64,000 nucleotides of DNA, from NCBI GenBank assembly GCA_963377175.1, contig CAUJNA010002924.1, positions 325,468 to 389,467 on the forward strand, read 5' to 3'. This document shows positions 20,900 to 32,693 of this stretch, piece by piece (the stretch's first letter is position 1; the number at the start of each line of letters is the position of its first letter). Source of the DNA: Effrenium voratum. Lineage: Eukaryota; Sar; Dinophyceae; Suessiales; Symbiodiniaceae. A model generated the notes under the pieces. It worked only from the letters and a program-made list of their open reading frames with translations, was not told the origin of the DNA and ran no database searches. A program made the position numbers and the translations under genes.

Positions 20900-22679
20900 G
20901 TGTGGGAAGGAGGTGTGGGAAGGATCGCTGGGGTTTCAACTGTTACATCGAACATTTTTTAAATACTGGTCATACCCAGGAAACAGGAAACAGAGAAACC
21001 TCGCAGAAGGTTCTGTCATGCTCCTTCTGTTTTTTTGTTTGTTTGCTTTTAGGGAGGGTCTGCGAATGTACCGACCATGGGTTTGGTACATGTGTGGTGA
21101 ATGTTCATATGACAGGTGCGGTGCAGGATTCCCAAAGTTGGGACCCTTTGGCTTGGTGTATACCCAGAGGCAAGAGGTCAAGTGTTTTCATGTGCTCAAA
21201 ATTGAGTCAATGTCCAACCAGGACCTGGAGTCGGCCTCCCTCTAAAGCTTGCGATCGGTGCGGTAGGAAATGACAACGAGTCCGGGTTTGGTTGAATGAA
21301 CCTCGTGATGGTTTATAGGGGTCATTCCAACTCATTCCCTGCTGAGAACCAGCAAGCTGGAGCCGATTTCCCTCTAAACACCAACCGGAACAGTGTCAGT
21401 TTGTCCATGGAAGTTTGGGCCTCGATGCGTGTCTCCAGCCACACCTTTGGCCGCATGGCCCACGAGTTTTGGCAGTGGGCCATCTTCGAAACGCAGAACC
21501 CGGTCTCGATTCTTTTTTGGCTAGCTTCTGGCAGCTGGAATCCATGTGTCACTCAAAGCTCTCCAACGACGCCAGCCAGGGTTGATCGCGGACTTCCCGG
21601 GACACCGAACAAGCAGCCAGAGTAAGAGCAGCGATTGCTTAGGCCGCCCCCTTTTCCAGGTTTTGAGTATGACTGGTGCCTGAGTACCAGGGTTGGTTGC
21701 ATAATATGAAACAAATCAGAATCAGACCAGAGGGCCCCAGTAGGACAAACCCAAAGAAGGTCCTTGTTGGGCCTTTGACTGGCGTTGCAAGGTATGAGGA
21801 GGGTTTGTTGTGGTGTTTGGTTGCTGCTTCTGGCGGGAAACTGCCCTTGGAACAGCTCCAAACTACCAATTAGTATGGCAATTGGTTGGATCTTTGTAAG
21901 TTAATTTGTTGGTTGAAACAGTTTCACAAGAAGTGAACAACTGTTTGCAGAGGTTACAGCAAGATTTGGGAGTTGCAAAGCTGGAAGCTCTTTGTTTCAA
22001 CCAGCCTACAGGGAAGCTGACGGGGAAGCTCTGAGTTTCCGCTTCAGGCCCATCCTATGCCAGCCCAGAGGCCTTGCTGCAGGAATCCATCGATCGATGC
22101 GACGTGGGCTCGGGCGGACCATTCAGTTCCCTGGTGGTTTGGATTGGCGGGTTGGGGATTTGAACCGAAGTATCACAGATTCGTTATTGCCCCAAAACCA
22201 TGACCATCATCCAGGTGGCAAAAGCTGAAAATCGACTTAGGATCTGCACAAGGCTGGGAAGATGGAAGCTACCTATGCTGGGTTTTTGTGGCCAGCAAAA
22301 ACACACTTGGGTACCCACCTTGCCCCTGAGAGTGATCTGCAGTTTCCTATGGTTGGGATGTGTTGAACCCAAACCTCCATGGGCGTTTTCGCTTTCTTTT
22401 CCTTATTTGCTGGAGGGTCTCCTTTAAGATTCACCCGCCAATAGAAAGGCGTCCTTTTTTCTGCTTGTGGAGAAAGCCCACTTGAGCCATCGAAACAGAT
22501 GCGGACAAGGTGAGTTTCGCACAAACTTGAGCGCGGATCTCGGCCAAGTTGTTTGTTTCTTTTGGTTTTGGGGAAAAACAAAACACAAAAAACATTTACA
22601 CCGGGTTTTGATGATGACTAGTGGCCATGCACCAGGGTTGGTTGCAATCTACGTGGAAAGAACCAGACTTTCTTGTCAG
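20900..22679. other. Non-coding stretch, no assured exon
   Basis: Several chance-length open frames. No splice-bounded, biased exon was recognised. Confidence 0.4.
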
Positions 22680-22710
22680 GAGACCCACCTGGCGGCTTCT
22701 GACGTGTGGT
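22680..22710 (+). CDS. Candidate kinase exon with SDVW
   Basis: After the acceptor ACTTTCTTGTCAG come ten codons in phase 0, ETHLAASDVW, then T before a GC donor (GCGCCT). SDVW is the start of subdomain IX (SDVWSLG), and a serine would result if the next exon begins with C. The four-residue motif alone could arise by chance in a window of this size. Confidence 0.35.
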
Positions 22711-23021
22711 GCGCCTGAGCCTTGGGTCGACGGCCCACGCGGAGACGTCTCCACAGACTCTGGATGGTTTTCACTACGAAGCCATTGCTGTTAACAAACA
22801 GGTTGGTTTGTTTGTCTGGGATCAACATTATCGAGCTGAGCAGGTTCTTAAGGGTAAAGTGCCTGGAAAAAGTGGCCTCCTGGGGGGTTCCAGGTGGTTT
22901 GCAGATCGCGCTGAGGTGGGCGCATCTTTCTTTGAGGTCCTAACGTGGGGGGCCCGAGGATTCACTCGACCCGTGCACTGGACGGTGCTGGTTCTGACCT
23001 TTCGACAGATGGACTTCATGC

Positions 23022-23099
23022 CTAGGTCCTCCAGTAGTGCCCTTTTACCAACTTTTTTGGAGGGTTCCCCTACTAAAATAGACTACAGAAAAAAAAACA
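23022..23099 (+). mobile_element. Family A element, right end lost
   Basis: Intact left terminal repeat CTAGGTCCTCCAGTAG and the family core TTCCCCTACTAAAATAGAC. The sequence diverges after the A-run and the right inverted repeat is missing. A family D element follows within ten bases. Confidence 0.75.
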
Positions 23100-23106
23100 G
23101 TTGACT

Positions 23107-23247
23107 AAATGAGTCACAATCAAAACTCGGGTAGATGAAGGTTAGGGACAATACCAACCATAAATAGATGCGGCCGCCTTATTAATTCTTTACGTGGGTC
23201 TGGGTTGACCATTTCAGTACCGGGTTTTGATTCTGACTCAAATTCGG
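23107..23247. mobile_element. Family D element with terminal inverted repeats
   Basis: GAGTCACAATCAAAACTCGG at the left is matched by CCGGGTTTTGATTCTGACTC at the right. The interior carries GGGTAGATGAAGGTTAG and GATGCGGCCGCC as in the copy at 17031. Confidence 0.75.
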
Positions 23248-23302
23248 TTACCCTCCCTCCATCATGAAAGCTGACCGAAGGGTTTTGGAAGACTACTACT
23301 TG

Positions 23303-23344
23303 TATGGTGAAGCCCTATGAGTGGGATGAAGCCCTATGAGTGGG
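23303..23344. repeat. Tandem duplication of about 20 bases
   Basis: TGAAGCCCTATGAGTGGG occurs twice in a row. Confidence 0.85.
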
Positions 23345-24335
23345 TACTTAAGCAAATATGCGTCAGGGAGAACAACCCGCGTTTGTAGACAACAACCCGC
23401 TTTGCAGAGGCTTGCCACTGCAAAGTAATCAGTTTCCGTAAAACGGCCCCTTGTGGATGGACAAATCCAGACGCACCAGTTGGGATGGATGAAACCCCGT
23501 GAATACCGAAATTGCCCTTACCCAACTGTTGCAGGATTTTGCCACTGCATGCTAAGGGACATACCGGGTTCAATCCCTTCCAGATGGTTGGTTAGGGTTC
23601 AAGCTATTTTGAGACGTGTTTGAAGGGGCTGCGCTGCGTACGTGAGGTGAGTGTTTAAGAAGTCATGGTTCTGATTAAAGCACTTGCGCACACGGTCAAT
23701 TGGTTATAACTATGTTTGCTAATCACTCGCGTACCCGCCCGTTTTTTCCAGCAATGAACAGCTTCTGATTTTTGCCGCTGTCAGACCTTCACTGAATTTC
23801 GAAGGGAACACACATGGGCCCTGCTTCTCACTTCCTGAGGTCCTGAACTTTAACTTTGTTGGATGTCAATTTTAGTGGTCAACAAAAAGTTCAGACTTAT
23901 TGTCACTGATCCATCCGGGAAGTCGCGGTTTGGTAGCGAACTTTAAAGCTTTTCCTCACGCACAATTTGGCAAAGAGCACCACCTGAGGCCTAGAGACTC
24001 AAACAAGTCACAGATGCTGGTGAAAGCAGGACATGCAGCAGCCCAGAAAAGCAGGGCAACCATGGCTGGCTAAGGCTGGCAATACCCATGGGGCACAACC
24101 GGGATTTGACGTGGGAAGACCTTGTGGCATGGTTGTGTCTCACAGTAGGGTAGTCCGTTTAACAGTTCGCAGAATTTAGGGCTTGGTCAGCAACTCCGCA
24201 GCAGTGGCCAACAATGTGGCCGTGGGTCAAAACCAATGGTACTATTTTGGGGTAGGTGCACCACCCATTCTAGTCTATTTTAGTGGGGATTGGGCATGGC
24301 CATGTGGGTACTGCGTGCCTTGCTCCTTCCCACAG
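23345..24335. other. Non-coding stretch with family C and G elements
   Basis: Family C at about 23826-23928: CTCACTTCCTGAGGTCCTGAA at the left and CATCCGGGAAGT at the right. Family G at about 24225-24300: GTCAAAACCAATGG..TTTTGGGGTAGGTGCA..TTTAGTGGGGATTGGG, matching 43228-43320. No exon. Confidence 0.55.
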
Positions 24336-24473
24336 GTCTCTGGCTTCAACTTATCAACATGATACAGTTTGCTGAGCCCCAGGGGCCCCAAGATCTCTCG
24401 TTTGGACAATTGGACAAATGGTCAGCATTCATTGGTACACATGAACTCCAAGCCAGCAAAACCAACATGGACG
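24336..24473 (+). CDS. Candidate exon with strong splice sites
   Basis: Acceptor TGCTCCTTCCCACAG and donor GGACG/GTAAGC frame an open reading of 46 codons including PQGPQDLSFGQLDKWSAFIG. Codon bias is moderate. No domain recognised. A GGAGATG/GTAAGC donor at about 25043-25051 hints at a further very short exon downstream. Confidence 0.45.
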
Positions 24474-26077
24474 GTAAGCCAAGCATCAGGCGTCCCGAAC
24501 TCGTTCATAAGCTGATCCAGAGCACTTGCACAGCACTAATTCGGAGCCACCTCAATCGCTTGCAACAAACATAATTGAGCAACGGACAACGTCGTTGGGA
24601 GTCGATTGATTTGGCAAGGACAAGAAGGGCGGCGCGGATGGGAGGGGCCCCAGAAATCCCTCCCATGCATATGTTGCGAATGTTACTCTCCTTTTTTTGG
24701 AGGGTACCGCTGTGTTTGATTTGTGTTAGAGGGAAGGCAAAGGGAAACTACATGTTGGATCCTTTTTGTAGGGTTCCCCTTTGAAACGAGCCCGCTTGAG
24801 CAGATTGCACGGACCCGGCAGGCTTCATCCTCTTTTTCCCGATGTGCAAAGTATGGTGGAAGCACAGGCTGTGAGCGGAAGAACTGTGTTTTGCCGACTC
24901 GAAGCCAATGAATGGTGTAGAGTGCTCCCCTGTGAGGACATGTGCCATGATCAGAACCCTATACAGGGCCAGCAACGTTTTTGCATGATGCAGAGACCTG
25001 TGCAATCCTCTTACAATGAACCTTGTTGTGCAGTTCATAGGTGGAGATGGTAAGCAACCTTTCACAGCGAAGCACGTGGATGCTGACGACAAAGCAGGCT
25101 GCCTTTTCACGTTGCCTGCCGGGCAAACTCGGTAGAATCTACAGTCAGCCCTCCTATGCTTCTCCTTCAAATATTTCTGCACTGTCACCGGGCTCAAAAG
25201 GTGATTATTGAACGACGCAGGGACCCCTGTTCGAAAGTTGACTTGGATTGTGGCTAATTTAAAACCCCATGTGTATCATCCATTTTCAGCGCCCAGTGGG
25301 GTCAGTTCACTGCTTTGGACGGTACATGAGCCACACCACGCTTGTTCGCTTTTCGCTTGGGTCGCTCTATCATTCTTGGCGAACCTCTCTTCAACAATAT
25401 CATCGTACCTCAAGCACCTCCATTTGTTGAAGCCACTCATCTTCGGGATTGTACTTCGCGGTTTCCAGTCATTCCCTTAGACTTGTGAATACTTCCTAGG
25501 GGGATTTAAGACTTTTCCCACTCACATATTGATATAGTTTCTTGCCGGGGATCAGCGAAGCATTAAGTTTCGTTGTTCAATGTTTTGCGTTTTTGGAATC
25601 AAATGTCCAAGCGCTAGGTGAATGAGCTAGCATTCTTATGTTCCGGCCATTTTGAACTCATGGAATGACAACAGACTGATAGCCGGCTGTTTGAAAGCCT
25701 GTTTTGAAGAGTTGAAGGTGATCCGCCTGAAGTTTCATCTAAAGCCACCTAAATTCAGATGCAGCGGGAACTGACGTGAGCGACGCCCCCTCTCCGCAAT
25801 TCGAAGTAAATGAAAGGAGATTTCAAGCTGCGGCCTGAATCAAAAACCAGCAATTTGATCTTATGCTGCGTGGCACGCGTTGCTTGATCCTGCTCACACT
25901 AAAAGGAAACTCATGTTCAAATGACCCAAAATCCGACTAAATAGAGGCACCCGCAAAATGGTGTTTTTTTCAAGGCTTCCCTGAAAACGCATGCGAAAAT
26001 TCGGCCCTTGAAAACCCACGAGTCCATGTAACGACCTCCGTGGTGTGGGCGAAGCGCTTTGTCCAGTTTGCCTGCAG
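24474..26077. other. Non-coding stretch
   Basis: No assured exon. An open frame at 24781-25053 ends just past the possible GTAAGC donor. Confidence 0.4.
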
Positions 26078-26162
26078 GAGCACGTCCGAGCTTTCGACCC
26101 TTCCATGGCTGCGCCGACCAACGGCGCGCCCTGCGGCCCAGTCCGGAAGCGAACGGCCTCGG
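26078..26162 (+). CDS. Candidate exon
   Basis: After the acceptor TTTGCCTGCAG the frame EHVRAFDPSMAAPTNGAPCG.. has about two-thirds G/C third positions or better and ends near TCGG/GTTTGC. Reading further upstream gives CPVCLQE, which resembles half of a zinc knuckle, but no partner cysteines follow. The start is therefore ambiguous between about 26044 and 26078. Confidence 0.45.
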
Positions 26163-26238
26163 GTTTGCGACTCTCTTACCCTCTTTTGGTTCGTTCCAAG
26201 AGAACCCAAAGGACCATCTTGAAAGATGACTGGTCCAG

Positions 26239-26362
26239 GGAAGCCACCTGTCGACTTCTTTGGAAAAAGGTAACGTGGAGCTTGAGAGGTCTCAGCTTTT
26301 GGACCAGCGTCCTCAGGAGACCTGGTGGAAGTATCTCCGCAGGGTTTGGAACTTTGGAGCAG
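26239..26362 (+). CDS. Candidate exon, helical segment
   Basis: Acceptor GACTGGTCCAG and donor GGAGCAG/GTGAAT enclose 41 codons in one biased frame, including NVELERSQLLDQRPQETW and KYLRRVWNFGA. A helical, amphipathic segment of unknown family. Confidence 0.55.
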
Positions 26363-27366
26363 GTGAATCGGTTTGCAACGGTGCCCCTTCTTTCGCGAAC
26401 CACTAATTTTCTACGGGCTCAAAGTCTTGCAACATGGGACTTCAGCGCACGAGGACGTGGTCAAACAGCGTCAGACCAGTTCCCCTTAACTTGAGGCACT
26501 TCTCCTGGTCGTTGTTGGGAAGCATTTTACATTTTTGCTTATTGTGGTTTAGTGAAAAGTCCCCACTCAGCTGCTATGTTTTTTGTTTCTCCCCTTCCAA
26601 GGTCGACCAAGTTCTCACCAATCGATCCAAGGGTTACAAAAACGGCTGTGATACAGGTTCTTTTCTTTGGTACCTTATCTTATGGTTGAGACTTGTTGGG
26701 TAATGACGAGTGGTGCAGAATGATGGATTATCCGCCCGGTAATGGGGAGGAAGTTCTACTGTGACCAAATTGTTTATCGAGTGGCTATGATGGAGCAAGC
26801 AATGTGTTCAATCAATTGTCTTGCGGTTGAATCATAAACCTACCGTGCCCAACACTGAATCGTGTGCACGTGCTTCTGTTTGGGCCAAGGCAGGACTGTG
26901 CACGATTTGCATCCGTTCTGGCTGATCAAGCAGTATGTGGCTCCAAACGGTTGTTGCCCATGTCCTTTTCAAAGCCATTGTAAACTTGGGTTCCTATTGC
27001 TTGGAAAAAACCAGTTTAGTACTGTGGATGACTCCCCATTCTTTTCAACCAGCCTTCTTTTCGAAAACGAGGCGTTTCCCTGGGTGTTTAGATGATTTTC
27101 TGAAAAGAGACAACCCTAAAAACAATGGGGGGGGGGTTCGACTTTGTATGCTTTTGCTTAGCCTTTGGGATTCGGCAGAAAAACATCACACGGTCCTGTG
27201 GGGCTGGGGTGTCCGAAATATTCATCGCGCAGGACGAACTATGCGGTGGCAGCATTGTCCACACTCAATCAGCTGCGCTCCGCCCCCAGATAAAAGTATT
27301 CCACATGCCGGATGTCGGACGGCCTCAGGCCGTCCAAGCCACTAATCTTTCGGAGCATCCAGTTTG
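26363..27366. other. Non-coding stretch
   Basis: A G-run at 27125-27136. No assured exon. Confidence 0.4.
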
Positions 27367-27595
27367 TATGGTTGGATGAGTTTGATGAATTGCAATTTCT
27401 ATTTGTCTTCGGTTTGTATATGTTTATATGGTTGGATGAGTTTGATGCAATTTCTATCTGTCTTCGGTTTATATATGTTTATATGGTTGGATGAGTTTGA
27501 TGAGTTGAACATTTCTATCTGTCTTCGGTTTACATATGTTTATATGGTTGGATGAGTTTCATGAGTAGACCATTTCTATCTGTATTGCATAGTGT
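27367..27595. repeat. Minisatellite, about 60-base unit, four copies
   Basis: Units begin TATGGTTGGATGAGTTT at 27367, 27427, 27482 and 27543 and include ATTTCTATCTGTCTTCGG. Spacing is 60, 55 and 61 bases. Confidence 0.85.
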
Positions 27596-27777
27596 TAGAT
27601 CTGAATCCAGGCATAGGCCTTTGCTCGATGGCAAAACCTATTTAAGAAAATAGCAGCAAGCAGAGTGGGCTCTGAGGCGGTTCCAAGAGGCTTTCTGATT
27701 TCAAAGCTGGGATGCGGCAGATTGTCGCACTTCCAGGACCTCGCCATGTCAGAATGAAGATAGGCACGTGCCTTCTG

Positions 27778-27895
27778 AATGGCTCCCAGCCATCCGGTTC
27801 CTTAGCTTTTTAGCTTTTTAGTGTTTAGTGGCAGTTTCCATTTAACACACTAAACGTTAGTCACTTTTCGCGGGGAATCTGAGGGCAGCCCAGGT
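27778..27895 (+). mobile_element. Family B short element
   Basis: ATGGCTCCCAGCCATCC.., AGTGTTTAGTGGCAGTTTCC, AACACACTAAACGTTAG and the end GGGAATCTGAGGGCAGCCCAG. Confidence 0.75.
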
Positions 27896-28429
27896 TTGTG
27901 AATGGAGATGAAGATGGCCAAGTGGGTTGCTTGGTTAGTTCAAGTCTTGGTGGGTGTGGATTGGTTTGGCAAGGAAGCTGGACGATCCATTCCTTTCATA
28001 AGTCCATCTATACACTAAGTGGGTTGACCCTCTGAAGCGCAAGGGTAGACTGGTTTTAGTTTCCTTTACCTTCCCTTTACCAAGCTGTGTACCCTGCCAA
28101 TCGAGTCTGGGAGCAAGCCTGCCGGCAAGTTTTGATGGGATCCTCTTGCGAGTTGACGCATTGTTTTCCGCATGCGGTTGCTACTGAGAGACATTAGGGC
28201 CACTTCCTCGCCAGAAAAGGATTTCATAACCTTTCCTAAGGGGTAGGGGGGCCGCCAGAGTCTGAATGTTTCAACGAACTTTAGGAATGAACGAACGGGG
28301 AAAACAAGCAGGGAGGTTACCCAAAATCACAAGACGGATACTTTTTGAAAGAGGGGGCACCCTCCCTCCAACCATGAAGCCGAAAGGAGCTCCTAGGCAG
28401 GAACAAACATATTGAAATTTGACCCTTTG

Positions 28430-28468
28430 GGCCAGACAAGCCCGGCGCGCGTTCTCCCAGCTCTGGCG
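28430..28468 (-). CDS. Candidate minus-strand exon
   Basis: On the minus strand the acceptor CTTTGGTTGCACAG is followed by RQSWENARRACLAQ with nearly all G/C third positions. The exon may end at a GC donor after nine codons (CGCCGG/GCTTGT) or near 28430. It could be downstream of the minus-strand first exon at 28756. Confidence 0.45.
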
Positions 28469-28634
28469 CTGTGCAACCAAAGAAGGATTTCAGCTTCTGC
28501 TCCACATTTCCTCTTCCCCATATATTTATTTTGGAAAGATAGATAGACCCACAAGAACCATTTTGGTTCCGGGTTGAAACCACTTGGGTTTTAGAGCCAC
28601 TTGGGTTTGACAGATGTTTCCCCTTGCTGCAGAC

Positions 28635-28756
28635 CTTTGGTTGAGCCCTCGCGACGCAGGCTGCTCATCCTCATCCAGCGCCGCAGCGGTGGAACTTGCA
28701 ACCGAGTTGCGCTCCGGCTGATTTGAGCCAGGGGAAGCTCTCGACGTATTTGCCAT
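28635..28756 (-). CDS. Candidate minus-strand first exon with start codon
   Basis: An ATG at 28756 (context ACCATGGC on the minus strand) opens MANTSRASPGSNQPERNS.., continuing through a polar stretch with DEDEQPASRG. The exon ends at a GT donor (CCAAAG/GTCTGC). Codon bias is high. The composition suggests a disordered N-terminus. The phase does not join directly to the exon at 28468, so an exon may lie between or one boundary is wrong. Confidence 0.45.
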
Positions 28757-29560
28757 GGTTAAAGCACCGGTTCCTTTACCCTCCAACCAACTAATATAGA
28801 AGTGCAGCAACCCCCCTTTGGAGCAATGTAGTCTTTCTACAGGGTCTGTGCACTTCTGTGATAGGCGGTGGGAGGGTACTTGGGGTTCACGTTGGGATGG
28901 TCACCGGTATAGTAAGGATCCTTAAGCATAGCGATTCCTTTTGTGGGAACCATGACCATGTACCATAGAAACGGAGTCTTGACCATGTCTCATATGGCCC
29001 TGATGCCACCTGCCGCCGTTTTTTGTTGGAGACCGAACAATGGCCCCGAGGTTGAAGACAGACCCCAGAAGGTGCTCGAGCCTTTGTTCGAACCAAATTG
29101 AATGAGCGCCCCATGATGGTTGGCATGCTGCTTTGTCTTGCTGTTTCTTTGGAAACACGAAGGAAGGTGCTCGATTTCGGGGAAACACCTCGTCCCAGAA
29201 CACATGCTGTCATCGCCGGAGCTGGTGCCTAGTGTTTTGCCTTTGCGGACTCTGAACCCAAGAGAGTTTGGCAACAAATCCAGAAGTCCCACCGGCTGAT
29301 ACTACTCATAGAAACCTTCCCAATTGCAGCTGACAGTTGAAGCAGCATGATGATTGAGTTTCCTTTGGCAGGGATGTTCAGGGGGACAGGTAGGGAACCC
29401 TGTATCGGACGTTGACTCCCCTGGCCCTGCAGATGAGCACGTAACCCGAAAGGGGTCCCTAACCCCGAGTTGGGGTTCCAGCTAAAAAGGTCTGGGAAAA
29501 CGGGCAAGCAGGGTGATCAAACCTAAACAGACAACTAGGACCAGGGCAATTAATCTATGC
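28757..29560. other. Stretch with overlapping minus-strand open frames
   Basis: Three minus frames are open across 28887-29292, but none has convincing bias or splice sites. Confidence 0.35.
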
Positions 29561-29645
29561 TTGGTGGTTCCCAGCAAATCGTCCGGTTCCTTAGTTGGTT
29601 TGGTTTGGTTTGGGTTTCATGGGGGTTTCCAATTTGTCACCCACA
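29561..29645 (+). mobile_element. Family B element, truncated by a family A insertion
   Basis: TTGGTGGTTCCCAGCAAATC..GGTTTGGTTTGGTTTGG..TTTGTCACCCACA is the left part of family B. The right part is replaced by the family A element that starts at 29647, so A inserted into B. Confidence 0.6.
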
Positions 29646-29646
29646 A

Positions 29647-29757
29647 CTAGGTTTTTGGGTGGTGCCCTTTTACCCTTTTTTTGGGGAGGGTTCCCCTACT
29701 AAAATAGACTACAGAAAAAGGGTACCCTTATTCCAACATCTCTACTGCAGGACCTAG
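29647..29757 (+). mobile_element. Family A element with ACAA target duplication
   Basis: Starts CTAGG and ends CTACTGCAGGACCTAG. It is flanked by ACAA at 29643-29646 and again at 29758-29761. The core TTCCCCTACTAAAATAGAC is intact. Length 111 bases, no coding capacity. Confidence 0.85.
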
Positions 29758-29924
29758 ACAAGTTTGTCACTTGGAGCAGGGGGATCTGAAAAAGGACAGC
29801 CCATTCTCCCAGGCCAGAGCTGGTGCGCCCGGATTTTATGCAGAGGCCTGGCCGGGGTTGGAGCTGCCATGGCTTCTTTTTCTATAAAACATGGGGGGCC
29901 GGACCACCAAGGCTGAGATGTGTC

Positions 29925-30120
29925 AACTTGGGTTTCCTTTTTTGGGGGGGGGTCCTTGGGTTTTTTGGGTTCCCTTGAATTTCCTTGGGTTGTCTTGGGT
30001 TTGCTTGCGTGTTCTTGGGTTTTCTTGGGTTTCCGCGGGTTCCCTTTTGGGTTTCCTGGAGGTTCCTCAAGTATGTTTTTTGTTTTTTCTCATGGGCTTC
30101 CGTGGGTTTCCTTGTTTGAT
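29925..30120. repeat. Degenerate CTTGGGTTT tandem repeat
   Basis: About 15 imperfect copies of a 10-base word CTTGGGTTTC, G/T-rich on the plus strand. Confidence 0.8.
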
Positions 30121-30319
30121 GAATTTTGGGAGCTCCACCAGTTTTGTAGCACCTCATAGTCCTGGGCGATTCTCACCATGGACTTGCGGATTCGGTGTGG
30201 AGGGATTGCCACACCATCAAACTACTTTGCTCCAAGCCACCGGGCTGCAAAGCGGGGGCGGGGGGCTGGCAACATCGGAAGCAAGCGCTTGCTTAGTCCC
30301 TGGAGACAACACTGCTGAG

Positions 30320-30395
30320 TATGGCCGTCCTGGGGCTTCGGGTGTGGACGATGGAACAGCACGTCGATTCCATCGCCGCTAGGATCCGCTTCTTC
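30320..30395 (+). CDS. Candidate exon
   Basis: One frame is almost entirely G/C-ending: MAVLGLRVWTMEQHVDSIAA then RIRFF. It ends at a good donor (TTCTTC/GTGAAA). The acceptor is probably ACACTGCTGAG. The methionine could also be a start. No domain recognised. Confidence 0.5.
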
Positions 30396-30419
30396 GTGAA
30401 ATGTATGACAGTATTCGCT

Positions 30420-30494
30420 GTGTGTGTGTGTGTGGTGTGTGTGTGTGTGTGTGTTTGATTTAAGCGCAATGACATTAAATATATATATATATAT
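30420..30494. repeat. GT then AT microsatellites
   Basis: Two GT runs at 30420-30453 and an AT run at 30479-30494, just inside the intron after the exon ending at 30395. Confidence 0.9.
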
Positions 30495-30751
30495 TATACA
30501 TATATAACTTCAAGGAACCCCCTTTCTGCTGGATTTACCTCTGACCGAAGCATCCCCGTCCAAGCCTTCCGGGAGCTTCCATAGAGCGTTTGTTCTTCTG
30601 GAAAATGCAAGGTGTTGGATCTTCGGATCACGGGACTTAGCCCCTGAATAAGCAGGGAACCCAGAAAGCCATCTTTTTTGAAAGAAACTGCTTTCCCTTT
30701 TCGGACTCGTCAATACGCAGAGTGCTCTGGACGCCTATTCACATCTTTCAG

Positions 30752-30827
30752 TTGGCGCCCCATAGGCCAACTGCGGCATCTATCGCGTCTCGCCGTTGCC
30801 CAAGTGGTTGCCAGGGCCAGGAACGGG
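30752..30827 (+). CDS. Candidate exon
   Basis: Acceptor CACATCTTTCAG and donor GAACGGG/GTTACG. The frame with highest third-position GC reads WRPIGQLRHLSRLAVAQV and then VARARNG. A second frame is also open. Confidence 0.45.
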
Positions 30828-32135
30828 GTTACGGGGCCAACGAATTACTATCATGTTGTAAAGGCTGAATGTATGAGCCCAAAAAAGGAACCCCAGTATG
30901 GCCTCTAGTTGATTAGCTGAGATTAATCGTTAATTGTGGATCCACAATGCCAAGCTGGCCACGGATTGATATGAGGGCATATACAATCAGCCTTTGAATG
31001 TTCTTCCGATGCTACTGACCTTGACTTGATTTCAATAGACGGTGCCCGACAGCCCCCTAATTCTTTGACGCTAGCCCTGGCACATTCTACCATGACTTTT
31101 GAAGGACTGTCTCAAAAGCAGCCACTACCCTGAAAACGGATATTGGGCCACCAATGCGCAGCACAGGTGTCAATAGTCCTTTTTGCAGAAAACAAGAGCA
31201 TCCCGCCAACTTGTGATGCGGGCGCATGTGCAACGGCAGGTACCGTGTTTCTCATACTATGATCACGGATCCTTGCTGATACACAAATGAAAGATGTATA
31301 AAGGAATCTGGGCCAGGTTCAGCAATCATGGTTTCACACCAGTCATACAATTTCCAGGAATCCTGCTCCGGCCGCCTTTCTGCGTAGTCTCACCATCGGA
31401 ACTTCGCAATCAGCGTCGCGGGCATCCAACTTCATTTGCCACTTCCCAGCTCCCAAGTTGCCTGCGAAAGGCAACCAGCTTGAAAATCCTGTGCATCGGT
31501 TTCGAAAGCTGTTCGTTTATGACGCAGGGATTCGCAAATTGTGAATTATGTATTTTTGCTGTTGGGGCAACCACGCATATAGTTCTGCTTCTTCTTTTTT
31601 TTGCGATCTCACGTCTATAGCAAGCTCACGATACAGGTCCTGTACTTGGGGATATAATTCTTAAATCAGCTTTTGAAGTTATTGTTTTTCTTGTGCAGAT
31701 AGTTCCCCAGGTGCGCTCATCTGAGGCTACTTCTGCATGAAGCGCGTCAAGACGGTGCTAAAGGAGACGGGCGCCGTGCCTGGGCCCCAGTCAGCAGCTT
31801 CCCCAAAACATGTGCGCCTCTGAGGGTACCCTTTTTTGATCTGCTTTTGAAGGGAAAGATGAGGAGCACTCTCGATTTTTACGGGCCCCGGTCCAAAACC
31901 GCTTTGTTTTCCATCTTTGTCACCCAAAACATGCAGCCTATGCTTTGTGATTGGACACCGGATGCATATGCCTGGGAGCAAACCGTGTTCTACGTCCCTT
32001 CATGCACAAGTCTCTTTTCTTGCAAGAGATGCACAGACGCGGAGGGAAAAAAAGAGGGGGGGGTCCAGTTTTATCCACCCCCAAACCTGGCGTCATTTCC
32101 CGTTGGGGCTCAAACCGCAGGCTTGGGGGTGGACC
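30828..32135. other. Non-coding stretch
   Basis: A possible exon near 31452 follows CACTTCCCAG (LPSCLRKATSLKILC), without a clear donor. Otherwise nothing recognised. Confidence 0.35.
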
Positions 32136-32247
32136 TGAGCCGAAAACGGCCCGTTGCGCCAGGCCCAAGGGCATGGTGAGTACGCACATCGAGGACTACA
32201 AGACGGTCTTGAAGCAGTCCCAGGCCCCGGGAATTCTCGAGCTGTGA
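32136..32247 (+). CDS. Probable C-terminal exon of an unknown gene
   Basis: After the acceptor GGTGGACCTGAG the frame runs through THIEDYKTVLKQSQAPGILE, with 80-90 percent G/C third positions, to TGA at 32245-32247. The strong bias up to the stop marks a genuine 3' coding end. It may close the gene that contains exons at 30320 and 30752, or even the kinase gene; no link can be shown. Confidence 0.55.
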
Positions 32248-32691
32248 TTATTGATCGGAAGCGCCCCCTGGATTTTCGAACCATGGGGGTCCTTTTTGGT
32301 TGTTTTGGTAAAAACAATAGATGGCGATTCCTGTTTTTTTTGGTGCCATCTATTTCCCGTAGTTAAAAGGACACCTATGTTTTGAACGGGCATAGGGATA
32401 GTGTCAGAGAAAAAAACAGTGGATGTGTGTCAGCTTTTTCTCGCCCAGTGCGGGGTGGATTTCGAAAGGTCCGAGGATGGGGTTGACCAAAGATAAAGAA
32501 CTGTACCTCCATGGAGGGTTACCAAAAAGATCAACATGGAAAAGGCCCATCGTTTTGGGTTGACGTCATGGGAAACCCGCCAAAAAGATACTCGACTTTC
32601 CATGGCAAGTTACTCGTTCTAGGGGATCGAAGGACTGCACGCAGATAGAAAGAGGGGTCCGAAAGAAACATGTGCAGCTGTTGTTTTTTTT

Positions 32692-32693
<2 letters not shown>

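Noticed and set aside
22701..22745. Continuation SDVW-ALG after a nine-base insert
   Set aside because: Needs a nine-base gap containing TGA, and the residues after ALG do not resemble a kinase.
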